Of a stretch of 40,497 nt of DNA, positions 23,522 to 30,461 are shown one piece after another. Under the pieces are notes generated by a model. That model had not been told where the DNA came from, ran no database searches, and was given only the letters and a program-made list of their open reading frames with translations. The translations under genes were made by a program, and so were the position numbers. The stretch's first letter is position 1. Each line of letters begins with the position of its first letter. Where the stretch lies: NCBI GenBank assembly GCA_019359245.1, contig JAHHHR010000067.1, positions 1 to 40,497 on the forward strand, given 5' to 3'. This stretch comes from Nostoc desertorum CM1-VF14. Lineage in GTDB: Bacteria; Cyanobacteriota; Cyanobacteriia; Cyanobacteriales; Nostocaceae.

Positions 23522-23962
23522 CTAAACTACAAAATTAGCTTCTTCTCCAAGGGAAGCTTGCCAGCTACGAGCATCATAATAAAGGTCTGCCAAAGTAATA
23601 CTGTACAAAGCTTCTTTAAGTTTTTGGTTGAGTCTCTGCCAGAGACTAAATGTAACCCAATCTTCAGCTTGTGCAGGTGCTGGGGTGTGATGAGGTAAAT
23701 GGCTAGTCTCGCCAACTGCTTCTAAAATTTGTCCTATAGATATTTGTGCAGGCTCTCTTGCCAATTGATATCCGCCGATGCTACCACGAATTGATTTAAC
23801 TATTGACGCACGACGCATTTCTATTAGTAGTTTTTCGAGGTAAGGAGCTGGGATATCTTGGCGTTTAGCGATCGCTCTGGCAGATACAGGACCATATTTT
23901 GGCTGTAAACTCAAATCTAGCAACGCCTTCACACTATAGTGTCCTCTGGTAGTTAGTTTCAT
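23522..23962 (-). CDS. Rrf2-family transcriptional regulator without cysteines
   Basis: A 146-residue regulator starting MKLTTRGHYSVKALLDLSLQ, with a winged helix (about 10-60), IRGSIGGYQLAREP as the wing, and ISIGQILEAVGE. This is the IscR/Rrf2 family. The region where IscR has three cluster-binding Cys residues reads HLPHHTPAPAQ here, and the entire protein has no Cys, so an iron-sulfur cluster held by cysteines is excluded. Cyanobacterial Rrf2 proteins of this type include regulators of photosystem I genes (the Slr0846 type), a possible but unproven role. It is a single gene bounded by repeats. Confidence 0.88.
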   Translation of the reverse strand: MKLTTRGHYSVKALLDLSLQPKYGPVSARAIAKRQDIPAPYLEKLLIEMRRASIVKSIRGSIGGYQLAREPAQISIGQILEAVGETSHLPHHTPAPAQAEDWVTFSLWQRLNQKLKEALYSITLADLYYDARSWQASLGEEANFVV

Positions 23963-24357
23963 TTTGGCAAGCTTTGTTGTTTATCCTTTGTCATTTGTAA
24001 ATAACCAATGACCAATAACCAATTATCAATGACTAAGGATCAGTTTTACTTATCGTTCTGTAACTCAGTTATCATCCTCAGCAAGTAAAGAACTTTTTGA
24101 GCGTCAGTTTAGAAAACTTAAAACAAGTATAGTCTAGCAGTGATTCACTAACTATATATATAGTTATCAGCATTGCCAGCATTTTCTAAAATAGATTGTC
24201 TTGACAATATTGTTAATCACATAACAATTGTGGCTATGAGTGTAATATACTTGGCTAGGTTGAGATAAAAACTAAAGGATTATGTTCCTATTAGCTCAAC
24301 GTCAGCTAAAATAAAATCGATTCCAACACTTCAAACATTCATTTTCGACATAAGTTG
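23963..24357. promoter_or_regulatory. Divergent intergenic region between Rrf2 and cyAbrB regulators
   Basis: A 395-bp region. Next to the Rrf2 gene is a heptamer array (about 23995-24035, ACCAATG-type). Further right are a perfect 18-bp AT-rich palindrome (24149-24166, TAACTATAT and its complement) and an inverted repeat ATTGTTA-6 bp-TAACAAT (24209-24228), either of which could bind a regulator. No gene was recognised. Confidence 0.5.
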
Positions 24358-24771
24358 ATGCCTAAACAGAAAAAAATTGAACCCCTACTCGGTGAAGAAC
24401 TGCTCAAAAAAGTCAAAGAGCTAGAGAACGAGAGCAAAGAAGACAAAGCCAAAAAGTGCGGCTACTATACCGTTACCAAAAATGGTATAGAGCGCGTCAA
24501 TATGATGAAGTTCTTAAATGCCCTAATTGATGCCGAAGGCATTCAGTTGGACAGTACACCCAGTGCTAATGGGCGTGGTGGACGTAGTGCTAGCTATAGA
24601 ATTAGTGTGCAATCGAATGGTAACTTACTTATAGGTTCAGCTTATACAAAACAGATGAATCTGAAACCAGGAGATGAGTTTGTGATCACTTTAGGTAAAA
24701 AGCACATTCGTCTAAGACAGGTAGATCCAGAAGATCGCGAAGGTGATGAAACCATAGAAGCCACAGCTTAA
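24358..24771 (+). CDS. cyAbrB-family transcriptional regulator
   Basis: A 137-residue cyanobacterial AbrB-like protein. The N-terminal half has EELLKKVKELENESKEDKAKKCGYYT, and a C-terminal swapped-hairpin AbrB DNA-binding domain runs about 80-125 (YRISVQSNGNLLIGSAY, LKPGDEFVITLGKKHI). cyAbrB proteins carry the AbrB domain at the C-terminus, unlike Bacillus AbrB, and act as abundant global regulators of carbon, nitrogen and hydrogenase genes. I do not assign it to the calA or calB type. The start is the ATG at 24358; the TTG just before it at 24355 is in frame but unneeded. It is probably a single-gene unit, followed by heptamer repeats. Confidence 0.9.
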   Translation: MPKQKKIEPLLGEELLKKVKELENESKEDKAKKCGYYTVTKNGIERVNMMKFLNALIDAEGIQLDSTPSANGRGGRSASYRISVQSNGNLLIGSAYTKQMNLKPGDEFVITLGKKHIRLRQVDPEDREGDETIEATA

Positions 24772-24864
24772 TAAATGGTCATTAGTCAATTGTCATTTTG
24801 TCATTTGTCCTTTGTGAAAACCAATGACCAATACTTTGGCTTCCTTCGGCTCCACTCAGTACAA

Positions 24865-24905
24865 ATGACCAATGATCAATGACCAATGACTAATGACTAA
24901 TGACT
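24865..24905. repeat. Heptamer tandem repeat (AATGACC/AATGACT) overlapping the ClC stop
   Basis: Six 7-bp units AATGACC, AATGATC, AATGACC, AATGACT, AATGACT, AATGACT. The array passes the stop codon at 24890-24892 and encodes the last residues of the ClC protein. Related single units occur to the left at 24777-24835. Confidence 0.88.
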
Positions 24906-26794
24906 ATATCTGTGGTAGGTAAGACTGGTAAATAGTGGCGAAGTGCCTTACGCGTAACTGCTAAATTGCAGGTTAATGCAATTTGCTCTCTTTCTAATAA
25001 ACCCAAAATGCGATCGGGTTTATCTCGTGCTACTACTGGTAATTGATGCAAACCTCTAAGAGTCATCCGGTCTAAAGCTTCAGATAATAGTTCATCCTGC
25101 CATGCATAAAGAATTTCAGTAGTACAAATGTCTATGAGGGTTTGGCTGGATAAATTATCTGGAATTTCAGTTAGTGAATTTGGGTAAGTTTGCCAAAGAG
25201 CTAGGGCATGATTAATATCTTCCAGAGAAAGTATACCAACTAATTGCTCTGCTTCATCAATTACTAAAGCAGTTCTGACGCGATCGCGGATCATTTCCAC
25301 AGCTGCATCTAACACTCCAAGAGTTGCAGGTAACTTTTTTGGATAGGGATGCATGGCATCTTCTACCAAAATTTGCTGCACAATTTCCGCTTTTTCATCT
25401 TTCAATTCCGAAAGACCAATCTGTTGTAGATTAGAGTTAGAGTTAAAAGTTGGTTTAATCCTTTCCACTAGCCAAACACTCAAACCCACCGCTGCCATCA
25501 ACGGTAAAACAATACGATAGTCGCGGGTTAATTCAAACAGCATTAAAATAGCCGTTAACGGCGCTCTGACACTACCAGCCAGCACTGCTGCCATTCCCAC
25601 CATTGCATAAGCTGGAGGAGCCGCCATCTGATTGCAAATTGCCGGGAATACCACAGCTAAAACTTTGGCGTAAGCTGATCCAAAAGAAGCACCTAAAAAC
25701 ATTGCTGGTGCGAACAAACCGCCGATGAAACCACTACCTGTGCTAATTGCAGTCATCAGTAGCTTCATCACCAACAGCGCCACCAAGAGGTAGAGTGGAA
25801 ACTCGACATCTTGAAGCATGGCTTCTACAGTTTCATAACCCACGCCTAAAATTTGCGGGAAGTGCAAAGCAACTGCGCCAATCATCACACCACCAATAAT
25901 TGGATGAATCGGTTCAGGGATTCGTCCCAAAAAGGCAAAACCTGGAACCTTCCCTGCAAAGCAGGCTTTTGCTCCCCGAATTGATTGAGTATAAGCCAGA
26001 GAAACTAGGCTGGCCCCTAAACCCAACCCAAGATAAAGGGGTAATTCCAAAGGGCTGCGGACTTGGTAAGCAGGTAAATCAAAAGCAGGTTGTGCTCCCA
26101 AACCAATTTGAGCAACTAATGCTGCTACCACCGCCGCTAGAAGCACTACACTCACAGCAGAAGTAGCAAAAGATGTAGCTCCCATCACCACCTCTAGGGC
26201 AAAAAATACTCCAGCGATGGGAGCATTAAATCCAGCCGCAAGTCCAGCCGCCGCGCCAGCACCCAAAAGCAAACGCTGTCGTTCTTGAGATACATTCAGG
26301 ATTACAGAGAACAACATCCCAAAATTTGCGCCAATTTCTACACTCGGTCCCTCTGGTCCCAAAGAAGCACCACTCCCCAAAGAAACAGATGCAGCCAGCA
26401 TTTTCCTAACTGGTCGTAGTGGTCGCCTAATCTCTGTTCCCTGAGAAGCAGCGATGAGAGATGAAAGTCCAGGGCCAAAGTCTTGAGTGCGCCAGCGCAT
26501 CAAACCAATAATTAATCCACCAAGGGTGGGAACGCAGGCTAGAGTCCAAGCACCCCAAACACCGATTTGACTCATTAAATTTTCCAGCATCAACTGGTGA
26601 ATCAGCTGGATTAAATAGTGAAATGTGACTACACCCATACCAGTACCACCGCCAATGAGCATGGCTAAAAACAGGACAACGGTTTCTGGGGATGGTTGAA
26701 AACGATTAATTAGGTAAGCTAAACGAGCGGAAGGTATAGGAAAGGCAGGTTGTTCCGTTACCTTCCTGTGTTGAGTGGGAGGCAGGAGAGTCAT
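24890..26794 (-). CDS. ClC-family chloride channel/transporter with C-terminal CBS domains
   Basis: A 634-residue membrane protein. The ClC core shows GSGASLGPEGPS at 140-151, with Glu148 as the gating glutamate, NAPIAGVFFALEVV (190-203), GGLFAPAMFLG and SVRAPLTAILMLFELT. A cytoplasmic pair of CBS domains follows (about 475-620), which usually bind adenine nucleotides. The position matching the internal proton glutamate of the E. coli exchanger (Glu203 there) is Val202 here, right after Glu201. The last residues (VISH) come from the heptamer array. The ATG is at 26792-26794, with a GGAGG-like stretch in the preceding AGTCATTGAG context not obvious. The physiological anion and direction are not shown by the sequence. 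Confidence 0.93.
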   Translation of the reverse strand: MTLLPPTQHRKVTEQPAFPIPSARLAYLINRFQPSPETVVLFLAMLIGGGTGMGVVTFHYLIQLIHQLMLENLMSQIGVWGAWTLACVPTLGGLIIGLMRWRTQDFGPGLSSLIAASQGTEIRRPLRPVRKMLAASVSLGSGASLGPEGPSVEIGANFGMLFSVILNVSQERQRLLLGAGAAAGLAAGFNAPIAGVFFALEVVMGATSFATSAVSVVLLAAVVAALVAQIGLGAQPAFDLPAYQVRSPLELPLYLGLGLGASLVSLAYTQSIRGAKACFAGKVPGFAFLGRIPEPIHPIIGGVMIGAVALHFPQILGVGYETVEAMLQDVEFPLYLLVALLVMKLLMTAISTGSGFIGGLFAPAMFLGASFGSAYAKVLAVVFPAICNQMAAPPAYAMVGMAAVLAGSVRAPLTAILMLFELTRDYRIVLPLMAAVGLSVWLVERIKPTFNSNSNLQQIGLSELKDEKAEIVQQILVEDAMHPYPKKLPATLGVLDAAVEMIRDRVRTALVIDEAEQLVGILSLEDINHALALWQTYPNSLTEIPDNLSSQTLIDICTTEILYAWQDELLSEALDRMTLRGLHQLPVVARDKPDRILGLLEREQIALTCNLAVTRKALRHYLPVLPTTDIVISH

Positions 26795-27286
26795 TGAGAG
26801 GCGAGGTAAATGTAAGAAAAAATTTAAATTTTTATCTGTTACTTATCATTGTGAGCCATTATTTAGCAACCAGACAAGTAGACTTTATTTGCTTGATTTA
26901 CAAAGATTTAGTAAAAAATGTCATTGTGCAAAATTTTGTGGGGAGAATGGTTAAATGGGAGACAATTATTATTTAAGGGTCAGCAATGCCTAGTTTCGGC
27001 TACGCCTACGCTAGTGGAGTGCGAGTGAGCGCTAACGCTCATCTTTCTAAAGACAACAAGTTTGTGTGGGCTGGGTGGACGCACCCGCCAACAAAAACTT
27101 GGAGTCATCCTTGCCTAAATCTAGCTATACTCGTGTTGCGACCATTGAGCCATCCTTGGTAGTAATACAATATATGTGTGATTTATGGCTGATGTCAGAC
27201 CATACTTGGAAGTCTGCTAAGTATTGATCGGAATTCAGTATAGCTATTGTTATAGAGCGAGTAAATGGACTAGGCGGACGAGGTAA
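26795..27286. other. Intergenic region without a recognised gene
   Basis: A 492-bp AT-rich stretch. It contains dispersed-repeat fragments around 26988-27045 (GGCTACGCCTACGCTAG and GAGCGCTAACGCTCATC, the latter partly palindromic). Short open frames here show no recognisable protein. The promoters of both flanking genes should lie here. Confidence 0.55.
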
Positions 27287-27673
27287 ATGAATATACACAC
27301 CTTTGATAATCATTATGTTACTTGCCCAATTTGCCAAAGAAATGCTACGCCAAAGCCAATAAAAACGCGCATGGGCTTATTTTGCTGTCCCTATTGCCAA
27401 GAACGGCTAGTAGTTTGCCAAAGCGGTCATTATGTCCGTGATCCGTTTACTTGGAAACAATTGATGGTTGCTTCGTCGCTACGTCGTCAAAGCCGACCTT
27501 TAGCTAGGATTATCAGAGATTTTGTCTTGCTTAAGCGTCCTATAGTAGCCTTGGCTGTAGGAAGTGCCATTTTCTTTAGTGCGATCGCTCTGACTCAGGA
27601 AAATACAAGCTACGATCACCAAGGGGTTCCCACAACAGAGAAAATTAATAAACCAGAAAACAAATCTCAGTAA
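27287..27673 (+). CDS. Small zinc-ribbon protein with one membrane segment
   Basis: A 128-residue protein. Residues 13-50 hold CPIC and CCPYC pairs separated by about 18 residues, the geometry of a zinc ribbon, followed by a third Cys-containing VVCQSGH. A single hydrophobic segment PIVALAVGSAIFFSAIAL lies at about 84-101, then a polar tail. It is probably anchored in the membrane with the ribbon in the cytoplasm. No family is recognised. The start ATG is preceded by GAGG at close spacing. A hairpin followed by TTTT (27742-27778) lies downstream. Confidence 0.7.
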   Translation: MNIHTFDNHYVTCPICQRNATPKPIKTRMGLFCCPYCQERLVVCQSGHYVRDPFTWKQLMVASSLRRQSRPLARIIRDFVLLKRPIVALAVGSAIFFSAIALTQENTSYDHQGVPTTEKINKPENKSQ

Positions 27674-27741
27674 ATGGATTACTTTGGTATAAATCAAATC
27701 TTACTTTGATTTTTGTAATATTATAACTAAATACTTTTATG

Positions 27742-27778
27742 AAACCGTGTCTTATTGTCCCAAATAGGACGCGGTTTT
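27742..27778 (+). terminator. Probable terminator after the zinc-ribbon gene
   Basis: AAACCGTGTC (27742-27751) pairs with GACGCGGTTT (27768-27777) through ten positions including one G-T pair, with a 16-nt loop. The 3' arm ends in TTTT. The loop is rather long and the T-run short, so efficiency is uncertain. Confidence 0.5.
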
Positions 27779-27787
27779 ACATTATGT

Positions 27788-27943
27788 TCGCTTAAAGACT
27801 TGCGATTGGCGCTTGCACTGATAGCGAGTCGCAAAATTCCTTTTGAGTTACTTATTAGTGAACAGCGATCGTTAAAGAGTTTAGAACAGGTGTTTTGTGA
27901 GATGAAGGCGCGTAAAGTAATTAAAGTGGCGATGATTCCTTAA
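27788..27943 (+). pseudogene. C-terminal remnant of a medium-chain (zinc-type) alcohol dehydrogenase
   Basis: About 51 codons reading LRLALALIASRKIPFELLI, then SLEQVFCEMKARKVIKVAMIP and a stop. This resembles the last segment of medium-chain dehydrogenase/reductases, where a helix ending in a glycine- or arginine-containing turn leads to the phrase 'leeineAfe.m..g..iKvvi.p'. No start codon with a ribosome site and no upstream catalytic or NAD-binding part exist in any frame nearby; a terminator hairpin precedes it. The 3' end overlaps the stop of the convergent 145-residue gene by 4 bp. Best read as a decayed leftover; recognition is from short sequence only. Confidence 0.5.
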
Positions 27944-28377
27944 TTCTTTGCAGGGTACAGCAAATGATCTGGGTCTAGCCAAACAATGTAGAAAATCTCG
28001 TCGATAAAGAATCCATGAACCCTACCATGTTCATTTGAGGAGATGGAAAACTGATATGGTATATCAACTAATTGTTCTTCATTTGGCAAACCAAATCCGC
28101 TCTCGCTGGTATCTTCCCATTTGATGGGATGACATCTGAGGGTACTGCTACGATTTACTAACAACTCTTGAGCCGTTAGGCTAGATAGAGCTTTTAATCG
28201 ATCAAGCAAGGTCAGCCAGTAGATTACTTCTTTTTCGCTACAAGAAAATTTGCTGTTACTGTCCTGATAATATTTAAACGAAAAGCTGATGCCTTGAAGT
28301 GGCTTCAGCTTTGTTATTTTAATACCTAATGTACCTTCTTTGGCAACCTCAGTTTTCTTAATCTTTTTCTTCGGCAC
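27940..28377 (-). CDS. Protein of unknown family paired with a Panacea-domain protein; candidate toxin
   Basis: A 145-residue soluble protein with no assigned family. A Lys-rich start (MPKKKIKKTEV) leads to a beta-rich body. The C-terminal part ends with GRVHGFFIDEIFYIVWLDPDHLLYP, a phrase similar in style to small RNase/toxin-type folds, but I cannot name the family. The start is GTG at 28377, inside the end of the upstream Panacea gene (20-bp overlap), so translation is probably coupled. The position immediately downstream of a Panacea gene is where toxins of PanA/PanT-type systems are found; that is the only ground for calling it a toxin. Confidence 0.6.
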   Translation of the reverse strand: MPKKKIKKTEVAKEGTLGIKITKLKPLQGISFSFKYYQDSNSKFSCSEKEVIYWLTLLDRLKALSSLTAQELLVNRSSTLRCHPIKWEDTSESGFGLPNEEQLVDIPYQFSISSNEHGRVHGFFIDEIFYIVWLDPDHLLYPAKN

Positions 28378-28810
28378 GAGATCCGTAGTACTCCTTCATC
28401 CACTGTTTCTGAATAACTTCGTTAGAAGGTTCATCAGGTGGTAGATTTCCTCTAGCCAAATTCCAGGGTGTCTCGGCATGAGTCATCTGCTCTAGTTCAT
28501 AAGCATCGCAGGCAAAGTACTCTTGTGCAACCTCATCTAGAAACTCTTGAACCTCTTGGGGTAATTCTGGATTAGCATCCTCTAAAATTGGTTGCCATCC
28601 TAAAAGCTTATACTTCTGGTACAACACAGGTATCACAGGCCCATGTATCCAGGCTTGAAAATCCTCTTGGAATAAAGGAGTGTCATAGAGTGCAAGATGC
28701 CAAGCCTGAGCATAGTACACAAGCTTTTGCAGTTTTAGATTACTAATAAAAGAACCTGTTTCATTTGCCAACCAGATAAAGTAATCTGCTACGTTAAAAC
28801 ATGACAACAC
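28358..28810 (-). CDS. Panacea (DUF4065/SocA-like) domain protein, candidate antitoxin
   Basis: About 150 residues. The Panacea domain is clear: NVADYFIWLANETG, ISNLKLQKLVYYAQAWHLAL, FQEDFQAWIHGPVIPVLYQKY and a C-terminal HAETPWNLAR. The domain is known from SocA (a proteolysis adaptor/antitoxin) and from PanA antitoxins that neutralise many unrelated toxins. The frame is open to a TTG at 28828, but GTG at 28810, eight bases after AAGGGGG, gives the family-like start MLSCFNVADYF; TTG at 28807 is also possible. It is first in a two-gene unit with the 145-residue protein, the usual arrangement for toxin-antitoxin pairs. Confidence 0.85.
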   Translation of the reverse strand: MLSCFNVADYFIWLANETGSFISNLKLQKLVYYAQAWHLALYDTPLFQEDFQAWIHGPVIPVLYQKYKLLGWQPILEDANPELPQEVQEFLDEVAQEYFACDAYELEQMTHAETPWNLARGNLPPDEPSNEVIQKQWMKEYYGSRAEEKD

Positions 28811-29110
28811 TACAACCACCCCCTTCAATATGCTAGATAATAGCTAGCCTTCATTTGCTCTTATACATCAGCTTACAGAGTTATTACGGCAAGAGCTATA
28901 AAGAATTTCTCTGCTTGTTATAGTTTAATTCTACTACTTTAAACTTCTATTTTGTGAATTATAAAACTCTCAATAACTTTTGGTGAACTTGCCCTACAGA
29001 TAATTTTCTAAATACGCTTCAACAAAAAACTTGAAGCAGCCTAACGTTCCTGTTAAAGGGTTACGAGTAACCTTTGCAACCCCATCAAGAGCTTCTGGCA
29101 ATGCCGCTTT
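28811..29110. other. Intergenic region upstream of the Panacea gene
   Basis: About 300 bp of AT-rich sequence between the PIN-domain gene's stop and the Panacea gene's start. It should contain the promoter of the two-gene unit; no clear operator palindrome or terminator was picked out. Confidence 0.5.
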
Positions 29111-30274
29111 TCAGTAATCATAATCCTCCTCATCCATCCAATCTGGTTCAATCATCCCAAAATCGACATCAGGCATTGTAATCTCAATTTCAACATCTTC
29201 TACTTCAACTTCTGCTCCGACTTTATCCAAATCGCCTATGAACGAAATTAAAATATCCACATCCAAATTAGTTTGAATACTTGCACTACTACACCCCATT
29301 GGAACGTCATCTCCATCGATAGAATCATATACAGAAAATGAAAAGCTGCACTCAACATTAACATCAACATTTAATTTTGATTCAACCACCAAACTTTCAT
29401 CATCAAACTTAACTGGTCTAAAGATTAAATTAGGAGGCTCAAGTAATTTAAATTCAAATCCATTGAAGGTTATTTCCGTAGATTCATGTTCATATACGTA
29501 AGCGGAATTTGCCTCTGGACAAATATCAAGATCGCTTATTCTATATTCCAAAGCATTAGAGATAGCTTCTTTTACATCTTCCAGTTCGCCTTTTTCATAT
29601 CTTTCCGATAAGTATCTACAGATATCATCAGCATCTTGAAGTTGAAATAATCCCAAAGCTCCTGCAAAATCGTCGATAGCAAGAAGCCTTTCAGAACCTT
29701 TGCAGAAGTTTTTCCAATCATTATCAGATGTGACAACAATAATTTTAGTTTGATTTTTATTAGCCCATGTCTCCAATGACATCAAAGCAATAGCATCAGG
29801 GAATTCATTCTTCTTTTTCCCTGTCTCCGAGAACGGAGGTTTAGCTTGAAAGTATTTCTGTATCAAATCACCAATCATTACATAGTCTTGCGCTTCAACT
29901 ATCTCTAGGGATGTAGCTTCTACAAACTGACTAAATCGCTCAGACGCAATTTCCTGTGCTTTCTGCTCGCCGAAAATTGTTTTTTTAATGACTTCGATCT
30001 TCTGATCTTCAACCCGCCAATGCTCCTTAGCTTGTTTTAATGATTTTTCAACTTCTTTTTGTGCGTCCCTTGCTTTTTCTATTAAATGTGATAAAGTTTC
30101 CTCTCTGACCACTTCAGAAAGAATAAGTTTTGTAGAACTATCTCGAAATTGCTCTAATTGCTTAAGTAGTCCTGATTCTAGCCTCAAACCCTGAGCGTCA
30201 AAAATTGATGTATCTAAGGTAATAGCTCTAAACTGCCCCGCTCTAACAATATTTTTAAGTTCATCTAGCTCCAT
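29111..30274 (-). CDS. PIN-domain (DUF4935-like) nuclease-type protein with unrecognised C-terminal half
   Basis: A 387-residue protein. Residues 1-205 look like a PIN domain of the larger DUF4935-like class: Asp21 in ITLDTSIF, Glu54 in LILSEVV, a long charged helical insertion (about 60-120), Asp160 in FPDAIALMSL and Asp184 in VVTSDNDW, the usual acidic metal-binding set of ribonucleases. Residues about 250-387 are beta-rich and end in a strongly acidic tail (EPDWMDEEDYDY), with no family I recognise. No antitoxin-like gene adjoins on the same strand; the Panacea pair lies 300 bp downstream in the same orientation. Function as a solitary RNase or defence gene is inference. Confidence 0.75.
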   Translation of the reverse strand: MELDELKNIVRAGQFRAITLDTSIFDAQGLRLESGLLKQLEQFRDSSTKLILSEVVREETLSHLIEKARDAQKEVEKSLKQAKEHWRVEDQKIEVIKKTIFGEQKAQEIASERFSQFVEATSLEIVEAQDYVMIGDLIQKYFQAKPPFSETGKKKNEFPDAIALMSLETWANKNQTKIIVVTSDNDWKNFCKGSERLLAIDDFAGALGLFQLQDADDICRYLSERYEKGELEDVKEAISNALEYRISDLDICPEANSAYVYEHESTEITFNGFEFKLLEPPNLIFRPVKFDDESLVVESKLNVDVNVECSFSFSVYDSIDGDDVPMGCSSASIQTNLDVDILISFIGDLDKVGAEVEVEDVEIEITMPDVDFGMIEPDWMDEEDYDY

Positions 30275-30440
30275 ATCTTTAACTCAGAACCATTTATTTA
30301 AAGGAGTATGATCTAATGCTCATAACGATTCCATTTTTGGTTTTTTCTATGATACAGCGTTGATAAGCAAGATCCCTGATGTCTTAAGTTCGGTTGACAC
30401 TTGAAATAATCTTGCTGAAAAACGGGAAGACTATGGTTAC

Positions 30441-30461
30441 TCCCTAAATAGGGAAATTTCC
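30441..30461 (+). promoter_or_regulatory. Hairpin overlapping the ribosome binding region of the secreted-protein gene
   Basis: TCCCTA (30441-30446) and TAGGGA (30449-30454) are exact inverted copies, and the overlapping GGAAATTTCC (30452-30461) is a second palindrome that ends at the start codon (30462). The only purine-rich candidate ribosome site (AGGGA) lies inside the first stem. The two structures are mutually exclusive. Confidence 0.35.

Noticed and set aside
21600..24905. CRISPR array suggested by repeated short units
   Set aside because: Units are 7 bp and contiguous, with no unique spacers of constant length; they are tandem heptamers.
26794..26976. 60-codon frame beginning at the ClC start on the other strand
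   Set aside because: Rich in rare hydrophobic combinations without motif; starts inside the first codon of ClC and has no ribosome binding site.
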